This document shows, piece by piece, positions 35,813-46,166 of a stretch of DNA of 64,000 nt. Position 1 is the stretch's first letter. Every line of letters begins with the position of its first letter. Source of the stretch: Streptococcus hyointestinalis. GTDB lineage: Bacteria > Bacillota > Bacilli > Lactobacillales > Streptococcaceae. The notes under the pieces were generated by a model, which worked only from the letters and a program-made list of their open reading frames with translations, was not told the origin of the DNA and did not search any database. The stretch is taken from the NCBI RefSeq assembly GCF_900459405.1, contig NZ_UHFN01000007.1, positions 1,550,001 to 1,614,000 of the forward strand, given 5' to 3'. The translations under genes were made by a program, and so were the position numbers.

Positions 35813-36382
35813 ATGTTTGAATCAAAAGTTGACAAAGTTGAATTGTTATTGGCACAGGAAGAAGCTGTAAATGCTATCAACGAACAATTATTAAAGGATA
35901 TTGGAATTAAAGAGGATAAGAATTACCTATTTACAAAAGATTTTAAAGTGGAAGAACGTGGACTAATTGGAAAAAAAGAAAAATTCGCTGTTGTACCTTT
36001 GAAAATTTTTGAAAAAATGTTATATCAAGTAAATACTAAACCTATGAAACAAATTTTAGACGATTTTATTGATAAAGTCTTTAACAATAGTATAGTCAAA
36101 GGATTGAAACAGAAAATTAGCCAGTTGACAGGCGAATTAAAAAGAGCCAGGGAGCAGCTTCAACATGAGAGGTCAGTACGAATTGCTGAACAAAAAGAAG
36201 CTAAGAAAAAAATGGATTCACTATTGAAAGAAGTCCAACCTGCAATAAACCTTTACGACAATTTTCAAAAATATCTCACAGAAAATGATAAGAAAAAAGT
36301 ATTTGAACGTATCGAAAAACACAAAAAGTTACACCGAGAACAAATAAGTAAAAATCGCAATACAAATGATTATGAACGTTAA
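35813..36382 (+). CDS. Uncharacterised coiled-coil protein, possibly a relaxase (Mob/Pre) C-terminal remnant
   Basis: 189 residues, K/E-rich, with MFESKVDKVELLLAQEEAV at the start, FKVEERGLIGKKEKFAVVPL near 50, then FIDKVFNNSIVKGLKQKISQ and a coiled coil (about 95-150). The frame stays open for 15 codons upstream of the ATG (to 35768) and there is no ribosome site, so it is likely the 3' end of a longer gene whose 5' part was lost near IS30 copy 3. The overall look recalls C-termini of MobV-type plasmid relaxases; that is a guess. Strong terminator follows. Confidence 0.55.
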   Translation: MFESKVDKVELLLAQEEAVNAINEQLLKDIGIKEDKNYLFTKDFKVEERGLIGKKEKFAVVPLKIFEKMLYQVNTKPMKQILDDFIDKVFNNSIVKGLKQKISQLTGELKRAREQLQHERSVRIAEQKEAKKKMDSLLKEVQPAINLYDNFQKYLTENDKKKVFERIEKHKKLHREQISKNRNTNDYER

Positions 36383-36413
36383 AAAGTGCAGAGAACAGTA
36401 CTCTGCACTTTTT
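36381..36413. terminator. Bidirectional terminator between the coiled-coil gene and rlmD
   Basis: AAAAAGTGCAGAG-AACAGTA-CTCTGCACTTTTT, perfect 13-bp arms. Confidence 0.93.
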
Positions 36414-36424
36414 AATTTATTTAA

Positions 36425-38056
36425 TTACTCAATCATTCCAAACCAACTTAACGCATCGATGATAGCTTGTTCTTTTTTGGGTGGACAATTTGGAACTCTT
36501 TGATTTTCTTTCTTAGAGTGATTATAGTTCTCTCGCTCAGTTATCCCAAGTTTCCTTTTAACTTGTGCAATGTTAAGGGTAGATACTTTTAATTCAAATT
36601 TTCTAAAGACATAATCTTTGATTTCTGAATAAGTGGCTTCCTTCTTGACAGAAATATCTTTGAGGTCGTCTTCATTGATTTCAAGATCAATATGATGGTT
36701 GATATCTCGTTTGGACAATTTAACAACCGCCTCTGTCCTTGCCGTATGCGGAAACATATCGACGGACTGGATGTAGTCGACTGTGTAGACCTTAGTTAGT
36801 TTTGCAAGGTCACGTGCAAGTGTTGAAGCATTACAAGAAACGTAGACCATTTTTTCAGGTCGGACGTCCAATATAGTCTCTAACAACTTGTCATCCAAGC
36901 CTGTGCGTGGCGGGTCAACGATTAAGACGTTGGCACGGTAGCCTTCCTTGTACCAGCGAGGGATGATGTCCTCAGATTTTCCTGCCTCGTAGGTAGCATT
37001 GGTGAAGCCAAGGCGCTTAGCATTTTCCCTGGCATCTGCGATAGCTTCTGGGATAATGTCCATCCCCCGCACTTCAGCCACCTTGTCCGCAAAGATAAAG
37101 CCAATCGTCCCCACACCACAGTAAGCGTCAATGAGTTTATCCTTTGGTGAGACGTCAAGCGCTCTTACGACCTCGCCGTAGAGACGATTGGTTTGCTCTG
37201 GATTGAGCTGGTAAAAGGCTCTTGGAGACAGCTCAAAGCTGTAATTAAGCACTTCTTCTGTGATGGTCTCTTGCCCCCAGAGGATGGTGGTTTTATCGCC
37301 ATAAATGTCGCTGGTTTTGCTGGTATTGAGATTGACCGCTACCGTTTTTATCTGTGGAAATTCTCGAATCAACTCGGCAATGACATCGTCAAAATCAAGC
37401 GCCTTGCTGGTGATGAAAATCAGCTGGACTTGACCACTTGCCTGTCCTTTTCGTATCATGACCGTACGCACGCCTGCGATTTTACGTTCATTGTAGATAG
37501 GAAGATGATACTTATCTAAAAGCTGAGTGACACGATTAATGATTGCCTGCGTCAGCTCATCTTGTACCAAACAGTCAGTGAGTGCGACCAAACGGTGACT
37601 GCCTTGCTGATAGAGCCCAGCCTTGACACTACCACCAAAAGAGCGGGTCTGAAACTGCAACTTAGCACGGTAATGCCAAGGATTGTCCATGCCAATGGTT
37701 GGGCGAATGTCGTAGGAGGCATACCCTTTTGGTTTAAACTTTTTCAGCGCTTGCTTGATGACATCATCCTTGTAAGCAAGCTGCTGGTCATAGCGCAGGT
37801 GCATAATCTGACAGCCCCCACAAGTCTCATAAATCGAGCAGGCTGGCTGCACACGATAGGGTGAGGGTTTGTTAATGGTAAGAAGCCGTGCCTGTGCAAA
37901 ATTACGCTTAACCGCTGTAATCTGACAATAGACATCCTCGCCTGTCAAAGCACCCTCAACAAAAATCAAGGTCTTTTTATAAAAACCAATGCCCTCGCCA
38001 TTGATCCCCATACGCTTTATCTTGAGTGGAATACGTTGTTTTACCTTTACATTCAT
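36425..38056 (-). CDS. rlmD: 23S rRNA (uracil-5-)-methyltransferase, RlmD/TrmA family, with C-terminal extension
   Basis: SAM-dependent RNA m5U methyltransferase, 543 residues. N-terminal TRAM domain ([20 protein letters not shown]), iron-sulfur cysteines in [20 protein letters not shown] motif [26 protein letters not shown], and the catalytic cysteine in [16 protein letters not shown], ending [14 protein letters not shown]. About 85 further residues (…[19 protein letters not shown] to ALSWFGMIE) form an appended domain. The start at 38056 ([13 protein letters not shown]) fits family members; the frame's earlier starts lie upstream of the promoter. Whether it modifies U747, U1939 or another base is not decidable here. 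Confidence 0.9.
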   Translation of the reverse strand: MNVKVKQRIPLKIKRMGINGEGIGFYKKTLIFVEGALTGEDVYCQITAVKRNFAQARLLTINKPSPYRVQPACSIYETCGGCQIMHLRYDQQLAYKDDVIKQALKKFKPKGYASYDIRPTIGMDNPWHYRAKLQFQTRSFGGSVKAGLYQQGSHRLVALTDCLVQDELTQAIINRVTQLLDKYHLPIYNERKIAGVRTVMIRKGQASGQVQLIFITSKALDFDDVIAELIREFPQIKTVAVNLNTSKTSDIYGDKTTILWGQETITEEVLNYSFELSPRAFYQLNPEQTNRLYGEVVRALDVSPKDKLIDAYCGVGTIGFIFADKVAEVRGMDIIPEAIADARENAKRLGFTNATYEAGKSEDIIPRWYKEGYRANVLIVDPPRTGLDDKLLETILDVRPEKMVYVSCNASTLARDLAKLTKVYTVDYIQSVDMFPHTARTEAVVKLSKRDINHHIDLEINEDDLKDISVKKEATYSEIKDYVFRKFELKVSTLNIAQVKRKLGITERENYNHSKKENQRVPNCPPKKEQAIIDALSWFGMIE

Positions 38057-38062
38057 ACAGCT

Positions 38063-38071
38063 ATTATACCA
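38063..38071 (-). promoter_or_regulatory. Extended -10 of rlmD, apparently leaderless
   Basis: Minus-strand TGGTATAAT; the hexamer (38063-38068) is 6 nt from the ATG at 38056. No ribosome site. Confidence 0.5.
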
Positions 38072-38141
38072 CAATGCTAGACGATGAGAAAATGGGCAGT
38101 TTGTGTTAGAATAAAGGCAAAGTATCATCAAAGGAAGAACC

Positions 38142-38915
38142 ATGAAAATCACAAAACTTGAAAAAAAGAAACGGCTTTATCTGCTAGAGCTAGACGAAGC
38201 TGAGCGTCTCTACATCACAGAGGACACCGTTGTGCGCTTTTTCCTCAGCAAGGACAAAATCATTAGCCAAGAAGAGTTAGAAGCTATCAAGGACTTTGCC
38301 CAGTTTTCTTATGGTAAAAACTTGGCACTCTACGATCTGTCTTTCAAGCCACGCACAGAAAAAGAAACCCGTGACTATCTGCTCAAGTATGACATTGACG
38401 AGACGGTTATTGACAGAGTTGTCACTAATCTCAAAAAAGACAAATGGCTTGATGACGCCAAGTATGCTAATACTTTTATCGAGCAAAGCCTAGCAACTAG
38501 CGACAAAGGAGCCTACGTCATCCAGCAAAAGCTCAAGCAAAAAGGCATTTCGCAAAACATCATCGAAGAAGCCTTGAAAAATCAAGACTTTAGCGCTGTG
38601 CTCGAAAAAACGACGGCAAAGCTGGTCAAAAAATACCAAGACAAACTGCCACTAAACGCTCTCAAAACCAAAGTCAAGCAAAGCCTCACCACCAAAGGCT
38701 TCTCCTACCAAGAAGCAAACCTAGCCGTCGACAGCCTAGAGCTTGAGCGGGACTGCGAGCAAGAAGAGTCGCTCATTGAGCGAGACTTGGAAAAACTCCA
38801 GCGTAAATACAGCAGACGCTATGAGGGCTATGAGCTCAAACAACGCTTAACCCAAGCGCTCATGCGAAAAGGCTACGACTACAACGACATCAAAAGCCAC
38901 TTGAGAGAATATTAA
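38142..38915 (+). CDS. recX: Recombination regulator RecX
   Basis: Cytoplasmic RecA modulator, 257 residues, the usual streptococcal length. Built of RecX three-helix repeats: [40 protein letters not shown] and [19 protein letters not shown] are typical. An AAAGGAAG ribosome site precedes the ATG. Divergent from rlmD, an arrangement also found in other streptococci. A terminator follows. Confidence 0.94.
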   Translation: MKITKLEKKKRLYLLELDEAERLYITEDTVVRFFLSKDKIISQEELEAIKDFAQFSYGKNLALYDLSFKPRTEKETRDYLLKYDIDETVIDRVVTNLKKDKWLDDAKYANTFIEQSLATSDKGAYVIQQKLKQKGISQNIIEEALKNQDFSAVLEKTTAKLVKKYQDKLPLNALKTKVKQSLTTKGFSYQEANLAVDSLELERDCEQEESLIERDLEKLQRKYSRRYEGYELKQRLTQALMRKGYDYNDIKSHLREY

Positions 38916-38950
38916 CAGCTTTTGCTATTATTATTTAAGAAATCTCTGAC

Positions 38951-38979
38951 AATCGTACACTTAGGGGTGCGATTTTTTT
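38951..38979 (+). terminator. Terminator of recX
   Basis: AATCGTAC…GGTGCGATT followed by seven T. Confidence 0.8.
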
Positions 38980-39033
38980 CAAATTATGGTAAACTATAAG
39001 GGATAGATTTTAATTGTAGAAAGTTGGTAAGCC

Positions 39034-39567
39034 ATGAAATTACCCAAGGAAGGCGACTTTATTACAATTCAAAGTTATAAACATGATGGCAGTTTGCACC
39101 GAACATGGCGCGATACAATGGTACTAAAAACAACAGAAAATGCTCTTATCGGTGTTAATGACCATACTCTAGTCACCGAAAGTGATGGCAGGCGTTGGGT
39201 AACGCGTGAGCCTGCTATCGTTTACTTTCACAAGAAGTATTGGTTCAATATTGTTGCCATGATACGAGACAATGGGATTTCCTACTACTGCAACTTGGCA
39301 AGCCCTTATCTACTTGATGAGGAGGCGCTCAAGTACATTGATTATGACCTTGATATCAAGGTCTTTGCAGATGGTGAGAAAAAATTGCTTGATGTGGATG
39401 AGTATGAGGCGCACAAGCGTAAGATGGGATACTCAGCAGACATCGACTACATCTTAAAGGAAAATGTCAAAATCTTGGTAGATTGGATTAACAACCAAAA
39501 AGGACCATTTTCTTCAGCCTATATCAACATTTGGTACAAACGTTATCTTGGACTGAAGAATCGTTAA
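39034..39567 (+). CDS. DUF402 family protein, nucleoside tri-/diphosphatase (Ntdp-like)
   Basis: 177 residues matching the UPF0374/DUF402 family of Firmicutes: [59 protein letters not shown] and the acidic [19 protein letters not shown]. Relatives are reported to hydrolyse nucleoside tri- and diphosphates; function here is inferred from family. It follows recX and precedes the DUF960 gene in the same direction, 61 bp away. Confidence 0.88.
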   Translation: MKLPKEGDFITIQSYKHDGSLHRTWRDTMVLKTTENALIGVNDHTLVTESDGRRWVTREPAIVYFHKKYWFNIVAMIRDNGISYYCNLASPYLLDEEALKYIDYDLDIKVFADGEKKLLDVDEYEAHKRKMGYSADIDYILKENVKILVDWINNQKGPFSSAYINIWYKRYLGLKNR

Positions 39568-39628
39568 AGTTGACAAAGAGGCTAGAGAGACATCTCAGTC
39601 TCTTTATTACTCTTAAAAGGAGGTTTTT

Positions 39629-39937
39629 ATGGCATTTGACAAGACACGGGAACGCTATGCAAGTTTTGGGATTGCGACATCACTGTCGCATGAGCTCATC
39701 AATACCATCTGGGATGTGCTCGATAACTATCTGAAGGGAGTGGTACCGCTTGAGGAGGAGCTGACTTTTCACTTGATCAAGCGAGAGGACAAGCTCTCCA
39801 TCCAGTATCTTGATAAAAAGAACAGCATCAGCATTGTCTTTGATTATGCGACTTCCTTTGACCCCTTTTTTCCTCATACCGTTTGCCTCATTGATGAGGG
39901 CGGGATTGAGACGATTTTGTTGCCTTATGAACTCTAA
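39629..39937 (+). CDS. DUF960 family protein
   Basis: 102 residues, MAFDKTRERYASFGIATSLS at the N-terminus, consistent with the DUF960 family of streptococci and lactobacilli. No membrane segment or known catalytic motif. A strong AAAAGGAGG ribosome site; ends in a terminator shared with thiI. Function unknown. Confidence 0.8.
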   Translation: MAFDKTRERYASFGIATSLSHELINTIWDVLDNYLKGVVPLEEELTFHLIKREDKLSIQYLDKKNSISIVFDYATSFDPFFPHTVCLIDEGGIETILLPYEL

Positions 39938-39962
39938 AAAGCTTGGAATCTCCAAGCTTTTT
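39936..39962. terminator. Bidirectional terminator between the DUF960 gene and thiI
   Basis: AAAAAGCTTGGA-ATC-TCCAAGCTTTTT, overlapping the DUF960 stop codon. Confidence 0.92.
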
Positions 39963-39968
39963 GTCTTT

Positions 39969-41183
39969 TTATAATAAATCATCAATCAAGTCATCCAAGG
40001 CATCGTTGTCTGCCTGTGGGGTGATTTCTGTGATGATGATACCTGCAACAGCTCGCTCAACCAGTCCTTCCACATCTAGACGAGCCTCATACTGCTCAAC
40101 ATTTTTAATCTTAGGATTGGTCTTTGGACGGTCTGGCGCAAATATGGTGCAGCAATCCTCAAAAGGTTGAATGGAAATATCAAAGGTATCAATCTTTTGA
40201 GCGATATCAATAATCTCAAGCTTGTCCATGGTCACAACAGGACGGATGACAGGCGTTGTCGTGACGGCATTGATTGCCTGCATAGACTCTAGCGTCTGGC
40301 TCGCCACCTGTCCTAAGCTCTCACCGTTGATAATGACAAGTCCACGGCGTTCTTCACGAATACGATCTGTGATACGCATCATAAAACGACGGGTCAGCGT
40401 CATGAGGTAAGCTTCTGGCGCTTTCTCCTTGATTTCTTCTTGAATCTCAGTAAAGGGCACTTCGATGAACTGGATATTGCCGCCAAATTTTGTCAATTTA
40501 CGTGTCAAATCTTGCGCTTTTTTGAGGGCACCTGGGCTGGTATAAGGAGGGCTAGCAAAATGTACCGCCTCAATATCAACCCCACGCTTTAGAGCAAGGT
40601 AGCCCGCAACAGGTGAGTCAATCCCTCCAGACAGCATGAGCATACCACGCCCTGCCGTTCCTACTGGCAGTCCGCCAGCTCCTTTGATATTTTCATAAGA
40701 GAGATAAGCCGCTTCGTCTCGGATTTCAATCTTGAGGTTGACGTCAGGCTGCTTCATTTGTGCTTTTATCTGTGGCAAAACGTCAAAAACAGCATTTCCC
40801 ATGACTTGGTTAAGCTCTCGGCTGTCTAGCTCAAAGGTGTGGTCACTGCGTTTGCCAGTGATTTTAAAGGTCATGCCGTCCTGATAGATAGAGGTCATCA
40901 AGTCCTGCACTGCTTTTTTGATAGCAGGCACCGTCTTTTCCACCTTGTAGGAAGGTGAAAAGGCTTGAATCCCAAAAATCTGCTTAAGCGACTCAGCTAC
41001 TGGCTGATAGTCTGTGCCATTGAGATAGACGTGAGCACGGTCACGGTCAGCCTGTACCGTCACGTCTGGATAAATAGACAGGACGTGCTTCATGTTTTGT
41101 TTGAGTTTGTTAATAAAGCGCATACGGTTTTTGCCCTTGGTTGAGAGCTCACCGTAGCGGACCATAATTTCAGAATACTGCAT
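39969..41183 (-). CDS. thiI: tRNA 4-thiouridine synthase ThiI
   Basis: 404-residue ATP-dependent sulfurtransferase making 4-thiouridine at tRNA position 8. N-terminal ferredoxin-like and THUMP domains ([17 protein letters not shown]), then the PP-loop [21 protein letters not shown]. It lacks the C-terminal rhodanese domain found in E. coli, as is normal in Firmicutes. The start at 41183 is chosen from GAAGG 7 nt upstream; a start 30 bp earlier would overlap the desulfurase gene. It begins 1 bp after the stop of the upstream cysteine desulfurase, its expected sulfur donor. Confidence 0.95.
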   Translation of the reverse strand: MQYSEIMVRYGELSTKGKNRMRFINKLKQNMKHVLSIYPDVTVQADRDRAHVYLNGTDYQPVAESLKQIFGIQAFSPSYKVEKTVPAIKKAVQDLMTSIYQDGMTFKITGKRSDHTFELDSRELNQVMGNAVFDVLPQIKAQMKQPDVNLKIEIRDEAAYLSYENIKGAGGLPVGTAGRGMLMLSGGIDSPVAGYLALKRGVDIEAVHFASPPYTSPGALKKAQDLTRKLTKFGGNIQFIEVPFTEIQEEIKEKAPEAYLMTLTRRFMMRITDRIREERRGLVIINGESLGQVASQTLESMQAINAVTTTPVIRPVVTMDKLEIIDIAQKIDTFDISIQPFEDCCTIFAPDRPKTNPKIKNVEQYEARLDVEGLVERAVAGIIITEITPQADNDALDDLIDDLL

Positions 41184-41184
41184 A

Positions 41185-42330
41185 TTACCTTCTAACTTTC
41201 TGTGTTTTTGCATAAACGTGTTTAAAAATCGTTAAAAATTGCTCCACTTGACTCATGTCATTGTCATCGTCGAGACTGATACGAACTGCTGTTTGCGCTT
41301 CTTTTTGGGGCACTCCCATAGCAATCAGCGTTCCTGCTGGCTTACCAGCTTTTGAAGAGCAAGCGGACGTGGTTGAGATATAGATAGCATGCTCTTCAAA
41401 GGCATGCACAACCACCTCGCCACGCACACCTCTGATACCAAAGGTGATGATATTTGGCGCAAAGCCTTCTTCCTCTGTGAACAGTTGCACACCGTCAAAC
41501 TCCTCTAACGCTTCTTGGATAACCTGCTTCATCTTGGCAATTTTTGGCAGAGCCAGGGCTTCCTTATCCAGTGTCATACGGAGCGCACGGGCACTCGCCG
41601 CAATACCTGCGACATTTTCCGTTGTCGAGCGCAAATCGCTCTCTTGCCCGCCACCTGTTAGCAGTGAGCTGATACGCTTGCCCTCTTTTTTGTAGAGGAT
41701 ACCGACACCACGCACACCGTGAAACTTATGAGCTGAAAAGGACGCCAAATCCACACGGCTGGTCAGATAATGGCTAACAGGAATCTTGCCAATCGCCTGC
41801 ACTGCATCCACATGAAAGGTGATGGTTGGCTTGTCCGCTAGAAGCTCTGAAATCTCTGAAATCGGCTGAATAGAGCCAATCTCGTTATTGACCGCCATGA
41901 CAGACACAAGGATAGTTTCTGATTTGATGAGCTTGGCTAGCGCTTCTACATCCACAAAACCACGACTATCAACAGGTGCGTAATCAACAGCAAAACCATG
42001 CTCGCTCAGCCATTTAGCTGACTCCTTGACCGCTGGATGCTCGATAGCAGACACGATGATGTGCTTACCGTACTGCTCTTTTTCAAAAGCTGTGCCTTTT
42101 AACGCCCAATTATCACTCTCAGTTCCGCCTGAAGTGAAAAAAATCTCGCTAGGCGCAACCCCTAGTAAATTCGCCACTTGCTTACGGCTCGCCTCCAAGA
42201 TACGGGTCGCATTGCTTCCTAGATTGTGGAGACTTGAGGGATTACCGAAAATTTTCGTTGCCACTTCGTGATAAGTCCTTAAAACCTCATCATAAGGACG
42301 GGTTGTGGCAGCATTGTCAAAGTAAATCAT
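41185..42330 (-). CDS. Cysteine desulfurase (NifS/IscS-like, ThiI partner)
   Basis: PLP-dependent enzyme, 381 residues, that takes sulfur from cysteine. N-terminus [37 protein letters not shown], the PLP lysine in [14 protein letters not shown], and the catalytic cysteine in [12 protein letters not shown]. The chain is a group I enzyme in length. Linked to thiI with a 1-bp gap, the standard Firmicute pair (NifZ-ThiI in B. subtilis), so its main job is probably tRNA thiolation rather than iron-sulfur assembly. Confidence 0.93.
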   Translation of the reverse strand: MIYFDNAATTRPYDEVLRTYHEVATKIFGNPSSLHNLGSNATRILEASRKQVANLLGVAPSEIFFTSGGTESDNWALKGTAFEKEQYGKHIIVSAIEHPAVKESAKWLSEHGFAVDYAPVDSRGFVDVEALAKLIKSETILVSVMAVNNEIGSIQPISEISELLADKPTITFHVDAVQAIGKIPVSHYLTSRVDLASFSAHKFHGVRGVGILYKKEGKRISSLLTGGGQESDLRSTTENVAGIAASARALRMTLDKEALALPKIAKMKQVIQEALEEFDGVQLFTEEEGFAPNIITFGIRGVRGEVVVHAFEEHAIYISTTSACSSKAGKPAGTLIAMGVPQKEAQTAVRISLDDDNDMSQVEQFLTIFKHVYAKTQKVRR

Positions 42331-42386
42331 GTTTTATCTCTTCTCACTTGAAATCTTTTTGCGAGTCAAACTCGTCAATCTTTACT

Positions 42387-42415
42387 ATTATAACACATCC
42401 TGAGTGTGCGGTCAG
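42387..42415 (-). promoter_or_regulatory. Promoter of the desulfurase-thiI operon
   Basis: Minus-strand CTGACC (42410-42415), 17 bp, TGT-TATAAT (42387-42392). A small CGAGT/ACTCG hairpin lies in the leader at about 42361-42376. Confidence 0.65.
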
Positions 42416-42564
42416 CATTTTAAAATGAAGTTTTTGGTCGCTTTTTTTGACGGAAAATCATATAATGAAAACAGACCATTCTTTCCTAATCAAAAGTTAA
42501 GGGTCAGGTGTTAAGATTAGACTATCTTAACCAAATCATCTCAGTCTTAAAGGAGTATCTTCTC

Positions 42565-43026
42565 ATGTCAGAACATTATTCAAGACAGGATAAAAATGCG
42601 AAAAAGTCATCGCAATCTCTTGAAAAACCTACTAAGCACATCAAGACAGGCTTTTCAGCGCTTCAAAAAACAGTAGCGCTTGTCGGTAGTATTTTGAGTA
42701 TCATCGTGGCAAGTATCACCATTAACAATGCCATGAACGGCTCCAAGACAAAAGCTTCTAGCGATACATCAACCACTAAGACCGTAGTTATCAAAGAAAA
42801 AGACACAAACAGCAATACAACAACCTCTAGTAGTGCAACTACTAACAATAACCAAACAAACGATGACGAGAATGAACAAACTTATACAAGTAACACTACG
42901 ACCCCGTCTAGTGATACAACTGTCAGCTCATCTACGCCTACTGTAAGCAGTAGCGACACAACGACAGTCTCAGACACGACAACTTCTGATGCTGCTAGCA
43001 CAACAGCAGACAGCACTAACCCTTGA
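42565..43026 (+). CDS. Small Ser/Thr-rich membrane-anchored protein of unknown function
   Basis: 153 residues. N-terminal charged region (about 1-32), one transmembrane segment (TVALVGSILSIIVASITI, near 36-53), then an extracellular tail of about 100 residues made almost only of S, T, N and D. The start is at 42565, with AAAGGAG 9 nt upstream; an earlier in-frame start includes that site. Topology is probably N-in with the tail exposed. The layout resembles DUF6556-type streptococcal proteins, from memory. Followed by a perfect terminator, then folC. Confidence 0.8.
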   Translation: MSEHYSRQDKNAKKSSQSLEKPTKHIKTGFSALQKTVALVGSILSIIVASITINNAMNGSKTKASSDTSTTKTVVIKEKDTNSNTTTSSSATTNNNQTNDDENEQTYTSNTTTPSSDTTVSSSTPTVSSSDTTTVSDTTTSDAASTTADSTNP

Positions 43027-43053
43027 ACCATTTGAAGCTTCAAATGGTTTTTT
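43026..43053 (+). terminator. Terminator of the Ser/Thr-rich membrane protein gene
   Basis: Perfect 24-nt palindrome with arms AACCATTTGAAG / CTTCAAATGGTT, then TTTT. Confidence 0.9.
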
Positions 43054-43075
43054 CCGTTTTTGATAGGAATATACT

Positions 43076-44317
43076 ATGATAACAGAGACTATTGATTGGA
43101 TTCATTCTTATAAGGCAAATGGGAGACGTCCTGACAAAGAGCGCATGCAAGCTCTGCTAACAGAGCTTGGCAACCCGCAGAAGCAGGTGCCATGTATCCA
43201 TGTGGTCGGCACAAACGGTAAAGGCTCTACAACTGCCTACTTACAGGCGCTCTTTAGCGCTTGTGGCTACCGGTGTGGTACCTTCACTTCACCTTATATC
43301 ACTTGCTTCAACGAGCGCATGGCTATTGATGGTAGACCTATCTCCAATGATGAGCTTGAAGAGCTTTGCCAAGCTATCAAACCGCATTTAGAGAAACTAG
43401 AAGAGCGCTATGGACGCTTGACGGAGTTTGAGCTGGTCACTGCACTTATGTTTTGCTATTTTGCCAAGGAAAAGCCTGACCTTGCTATTATAGAAGCGGG
43501 CATTGGTGGACTGCACGATACGACCAACTGCTTTAGGGCGCAGGCTGTTGTCTGCCCCTCGATCAGCTTTGACCATACAGAGACGCTGGGTGATAGTCTC
43601 GCACAAATCGCTGAACAAAAAGTCGGTGTACTTGATGAGGGTGTACCTGTGATTTTTGGTGCCTTTCAAAAGGAAGCTCGAGCTGTTTTTTACGCTAAGG
43701 CTCGTGACACGCACTCGCCTACCTTTGAGCTGGGAAAAGATTTCCAACTTAGACGACAAGAGCAGACTTTTGATTTTTCTTATCACGATTTTGCTCTAGA
43801 GAACATCCAGCTCGCTATGGCTGGTAGGCACCAGCAGGATAATGCAGCGCTTGCTATCATGACCACGCTAGTCTTGACAGAAAAATTTCCAAAGCTCAAA
43901 CCTGAGAGCTACCTAGGCGCACTCAAAACCGTGCAGGTCAAAGGACGTACGGAGTGGTTACTAGATAATCTAGTCATTGACGGTGCGCACAATGAAGGTG
44001 GAATTAAGAGCCTTCGTGACTGGCTGACCAGCCAATATTCAAATCAATCGGTAGCTATCCTTTTTGCAGGATTGCGCAGAAAGCCCCTTGAAAGCTTACT
44101 TGAGCTTCTTGCAGGTTATGACGTCTCTGTGACTAGCTTTTCCTTTTTCGAGGCAGAACAGCTGGATAATTACCCAGATAGCTATCCTAGAGTAGCTCAC
44201 TTTGAGGAGTGGTTCCAAAGAGCAAAAGCCGACCCTAGCACCCTTTACGTCATGACAGGCTCGCTCTATTTTATCTCAGAAGTGAGAGAGCGCTTTTTAA
44301 AACAAGAAAAGAGCTAG
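43076..44317 (+). CDS. folC: Folylpolyglutamate synthase / dihydrofolate synthase
   Basis: Mur-ligase-family enzyme, 413 residues, that adds glutamate to dihydropteroate or folates. P-loop VVGTNGKGSTTAYLQALF, the SPYITCFNERM loop, EAGIGGLHDTTN, SFDHTETLGDS with the metal-binding histidine, and GRTEWLLDNLVIDGAHNEGG of the C-terminal domain. A GGAATATACT stretch precedes the ATG. Whether it has both activities is not decidable from sequence. The stop codon lies inside the terminator stem. Confidence 0.93.
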   Translation: MITETIDWIHSYKANGRRPDKERMQALLTELGNPQKQVPCIHVVGTNGKGSTTAYLQALFSACGYRCGTFTSPYITCFNERMAIDGRPISNDELEELCQAIKPHLEKLEERYGRLTEFELVTALMFCYFAKEKPDLAIIEAGIGGLHDTTNCFRAQAVVCPSISFDHTETLGDSLAQIAEQKVGVLDEGVPVIFGAFQKEARAVFYAKARDTHSPTFELGKDFQLRRQEQTFDFSYHDFALENIQLAMAGRHQQDNAALAIMTTLVLTEKFPKLKPESYLGALKTVQVKGRTEWLLDNLVIDGAHNEGGIKSLRDWLTSQYSNQSVAILFAGLRRKPLESLLELLAGYDVSVTSFSFFEAEQLDNYPDSYPRVAHFEEWFQRAKADPSTLYVMTGSLYFISEVRERFLKQEKS

Positions 44318-44335
44318 CATTCTAGCTCTTTTTTA
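44307..44335. terminator. Terminator between folC and gor
   Basis: AAAAGAGCTAG-CATT-CTAGCTCTTTTTT; the gor stop follows 3 bp later, so it serves both strands. Confidence 0.9.
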
Positions 44336-44337
44336 CG

Positions 44338-45690
44338 TTAGCGCATAGTGACAAACTCTTCTGAGCCTGTTGGGTGGATGGCAACGGTGTTGTCAAAATC
44401 TTTTTTCGTTGCGCCCATTTTAATGGCTACTGCAAAGCCTTGAATCATCTCATCAACGCCGTAGCCGATGGCGTGAAGTCCTACGACTTTTTCCTCCTCG
44501 CCTACCGTCACAAGCTTCATCTTGACCAATTGACGGTGGTCTGTCACTGCCGTGTACATAGACGCAAAGCTTGACGTATAGGCTTTAACATTATCCTTAC
44601 CATACACTTCAATCGCTTTTTCCTCTGACAAGCCAACTGTTCCGATGACTGGGTGCGTGAAAATGACCGAAGGCACATTTGTGTAGTCCAGTTTTTCTTC
44701 TGGTTTATTGTTAAAGAGACGCTCTGACAGTCTACGACCCGCTGCGATAGCCACTGGTGTCAAGGCAATCTTGCCATTAACATCCCCGATAGCGTAAACA
44801 CCAGAAACAGAGGTATTTTCATAAGCATCTGTCTCGATATAGCCGTTTGCTTTTAGCTTAATGTCGGTGTTTTCAAGACCGATGTTTTGCGTATTAGCAC
44901 CACGACCAATCGCCCAGATAACACGCTCTGCCTCAATCGTCTCACCACTTTGCGCTTCAAATAAGAGAGTACCACGCTCTGTTTTTGTCAATGATTTTGG
45001 AATGCTTGTTGGGTGCATAGTGATACCAGCTGTCTCCATCTCAGCCATGACCTGCTCAGACAGCATGCTATCAAAGCCACGCAGGATATGGTCACGACGA
45101 AAGGCAAGGTCAGTCTTGACACCTAGTTCATTTAGAACGCCAGCAAGCTCTGCTGCGATATAGCCAGCTCCTACGACAAGCACTGATTTTGGCAAACTTT
45201 CCCAAGCAAAGAAATCATCAGATGTCTCACCCAGCTCACTGCCTGGAACATCTGGGTAGAGCGGATGACCTCCCGTTGCGATAGTAATGTGCGGAGCAGT
45301 GTAAGTCTCGCCGTTAACACTTACAGTGTGATTATCGACAAAGCTCGCAAAGCCATCAATGCGCTCAACACCGTTACGCTCGAAGTTGTTGGCATAAGAC
45401 TGTCTGGCACGAGAAACGTAACCATCTCTGCTCTCTTTGAGTTTACTAAAGTCAAAAGAGCTGTCCTTAATCTCATAACCGTAGCCGCCAGCGTACTTGT
45501 GAATCGCTTCAGAGACTTGAGCGCCGTACCACATGATTTTTTTAGGCACACAGCCCACATTGACGCAGGTGCCACCGACCTGACCGCCCTCAATCAAGAG
45601 CACTTTGGCGCCGTACATAGCCGCGCGATTGGCAGTTCCACTTCCAGCGCTACCGCCACCGATAACGATATAGTCATATTGTTTTACCAT
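44338..45690 (-). CDS. gor: Glutathione-disulfide reductase
   Basis: 450-residue FAD flavoprotein. FAD motif [20 protein letters not shown], redox disulfide [23 protein letters not shown] domain [19 protein letters not shown] with downstream arginines (AFRRDH) that favour [23 protein letters not shown], and C-terminal [14 protein letters not shown] with the catalytic His-Glu pair. Length is normal. It keeps glutathione reduced; streptococci import or make glutathione. Own promoter (45723-45751). Confidence 0.94.
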   Translation of the reverse strand: MVKQYDYIVIGGGSAGSGTANRAAMYGAKVLLIEGGQVGGTCVNVGCVPKKIMWYGAQVSEAIHKYAGGYGYEIKDSSFDFSKLKESRDGYVSRARQSYANNFERNGVERIDGFASFVDNHTVSVNGETYTAPHITIATGGHPLYPDVPGSELGETSDDFFAWESLPKSVLVVGAGYIAAELAGVLNELGVKTDLAFRRDHILRGFDSMLSEQVMAEMETAGITMHPTSIPKSLTKTERGTLLFEAQSGETIEAERVIWAIGRGANTQNIGLENTDIKLKANGYIETDAYENTSVSGVYAIGDVNGKIALTPVAIAAGRRLSERLFNNKPEEKLDYTNVPSVIFTHPVIGTVGLSEEKAIEVYGKDNVKAYTSSFASMYTAVTDHRQLVKMKLVTVGEEEKVVGLHAIGYGVDEMIQGFAVAIKMGATKKDFDNTVAIHPTGSEEFVTMR

Positions 45691-45722
45691 TTTTATTCCC
45701 CAATTCTTTTTGCTTTTGTTCT

Positions 45723-45751
45723 AATCTAACACAAAAAAAGCGGATACACAA
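45723..45751 (-). promoter_or_regulatory. Promoter of gor
   Basis: Minus-strand TTGTGT (45746-45751), 17 bp, TAGATT (45723-45728) with TG two bases upstream. Confidence 0.6.
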
Positions 45752-45780
45752 TTTTTTGCTACGGAAATTTTTTCTACACA

Positions 45781-45810
45781 AAAACAGCACTTGTTACAAA
45801 TGCTGTTTTT
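45781..45810. terminator. Terminator of the aro-tyrA-ylbF transcript
   Basis: AAAACAGCA / TGCTGTTTTT with an 11-nt loop right after the YlbF-family gene. T runs on both strands. Confidence 0.85.
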
Positions 45811-45813
45811 GGT

Positions 45814-46149
45814 TTATTGAAGCTCCTGTAAAGGGGCAAAAATGATTTTTTCAATGTCAGCGACATAAACTGACAGACGCTGCTGAGCGTCAAGATAAGC
45901 TTTGAGAGTTGGATTGGTGCTAAAGCGCTCAAGTAGTGTTTTGAACTCGTCTTGCTCCTCTTGAGAAGGAGTTTGACCGGACTGCACCATCATTTGCAAG
46001 CGAGATTGCACTTGTGTGAACTCGTCCCACAAGCTCTTAGCGTCGCTATCGCTGTCAATAGCTGACTTTGCTTCTAAAACAGCCTTGTACTCTGGCAACT
46101 GGCGCAACTCACGCTCCAATTGATTGGCAACATCATAGATATTTGACAT
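45814..46149 (-). CDS. YlbF/YmcA family (DUF964) protein
   Basis: 111 residues, all-helical: [20 protein letters not shown], then [20 protein letters not shown] and a C-terminal helix [18 protein letters not shown]. It matches the Com_YlbF family, whose B. subtilis members form a complex that affects RNase Y. Function in streptococci is inferred. It starts 17 bp after tyrA and is the last gene of the aro transcript. Confidence 0.87.
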   Translation of the reverse strand: MSNIYDVANQLERELRQLPEYKAVLEAKSAIDSDSDAKSLWDEFTQVQSRLQMMVQSGQTPSQEEQDEFKTLLERFSTNPTLKAYLDAQQRLSVYVADIEKIIFAPLQELQ

Positions 46150-46166
46150 AAAAACCTCCTAAGATT

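Noticed and set aside
42448..42466. TTGACG and TATAAT upstream of the Ser/Thr-rich membrane protein as a promoter
   Set aside because: Only 7 bp separate the hexamers; the TATAAT may be used with another, weak -35, but the pair as seen cannot be a promoter.
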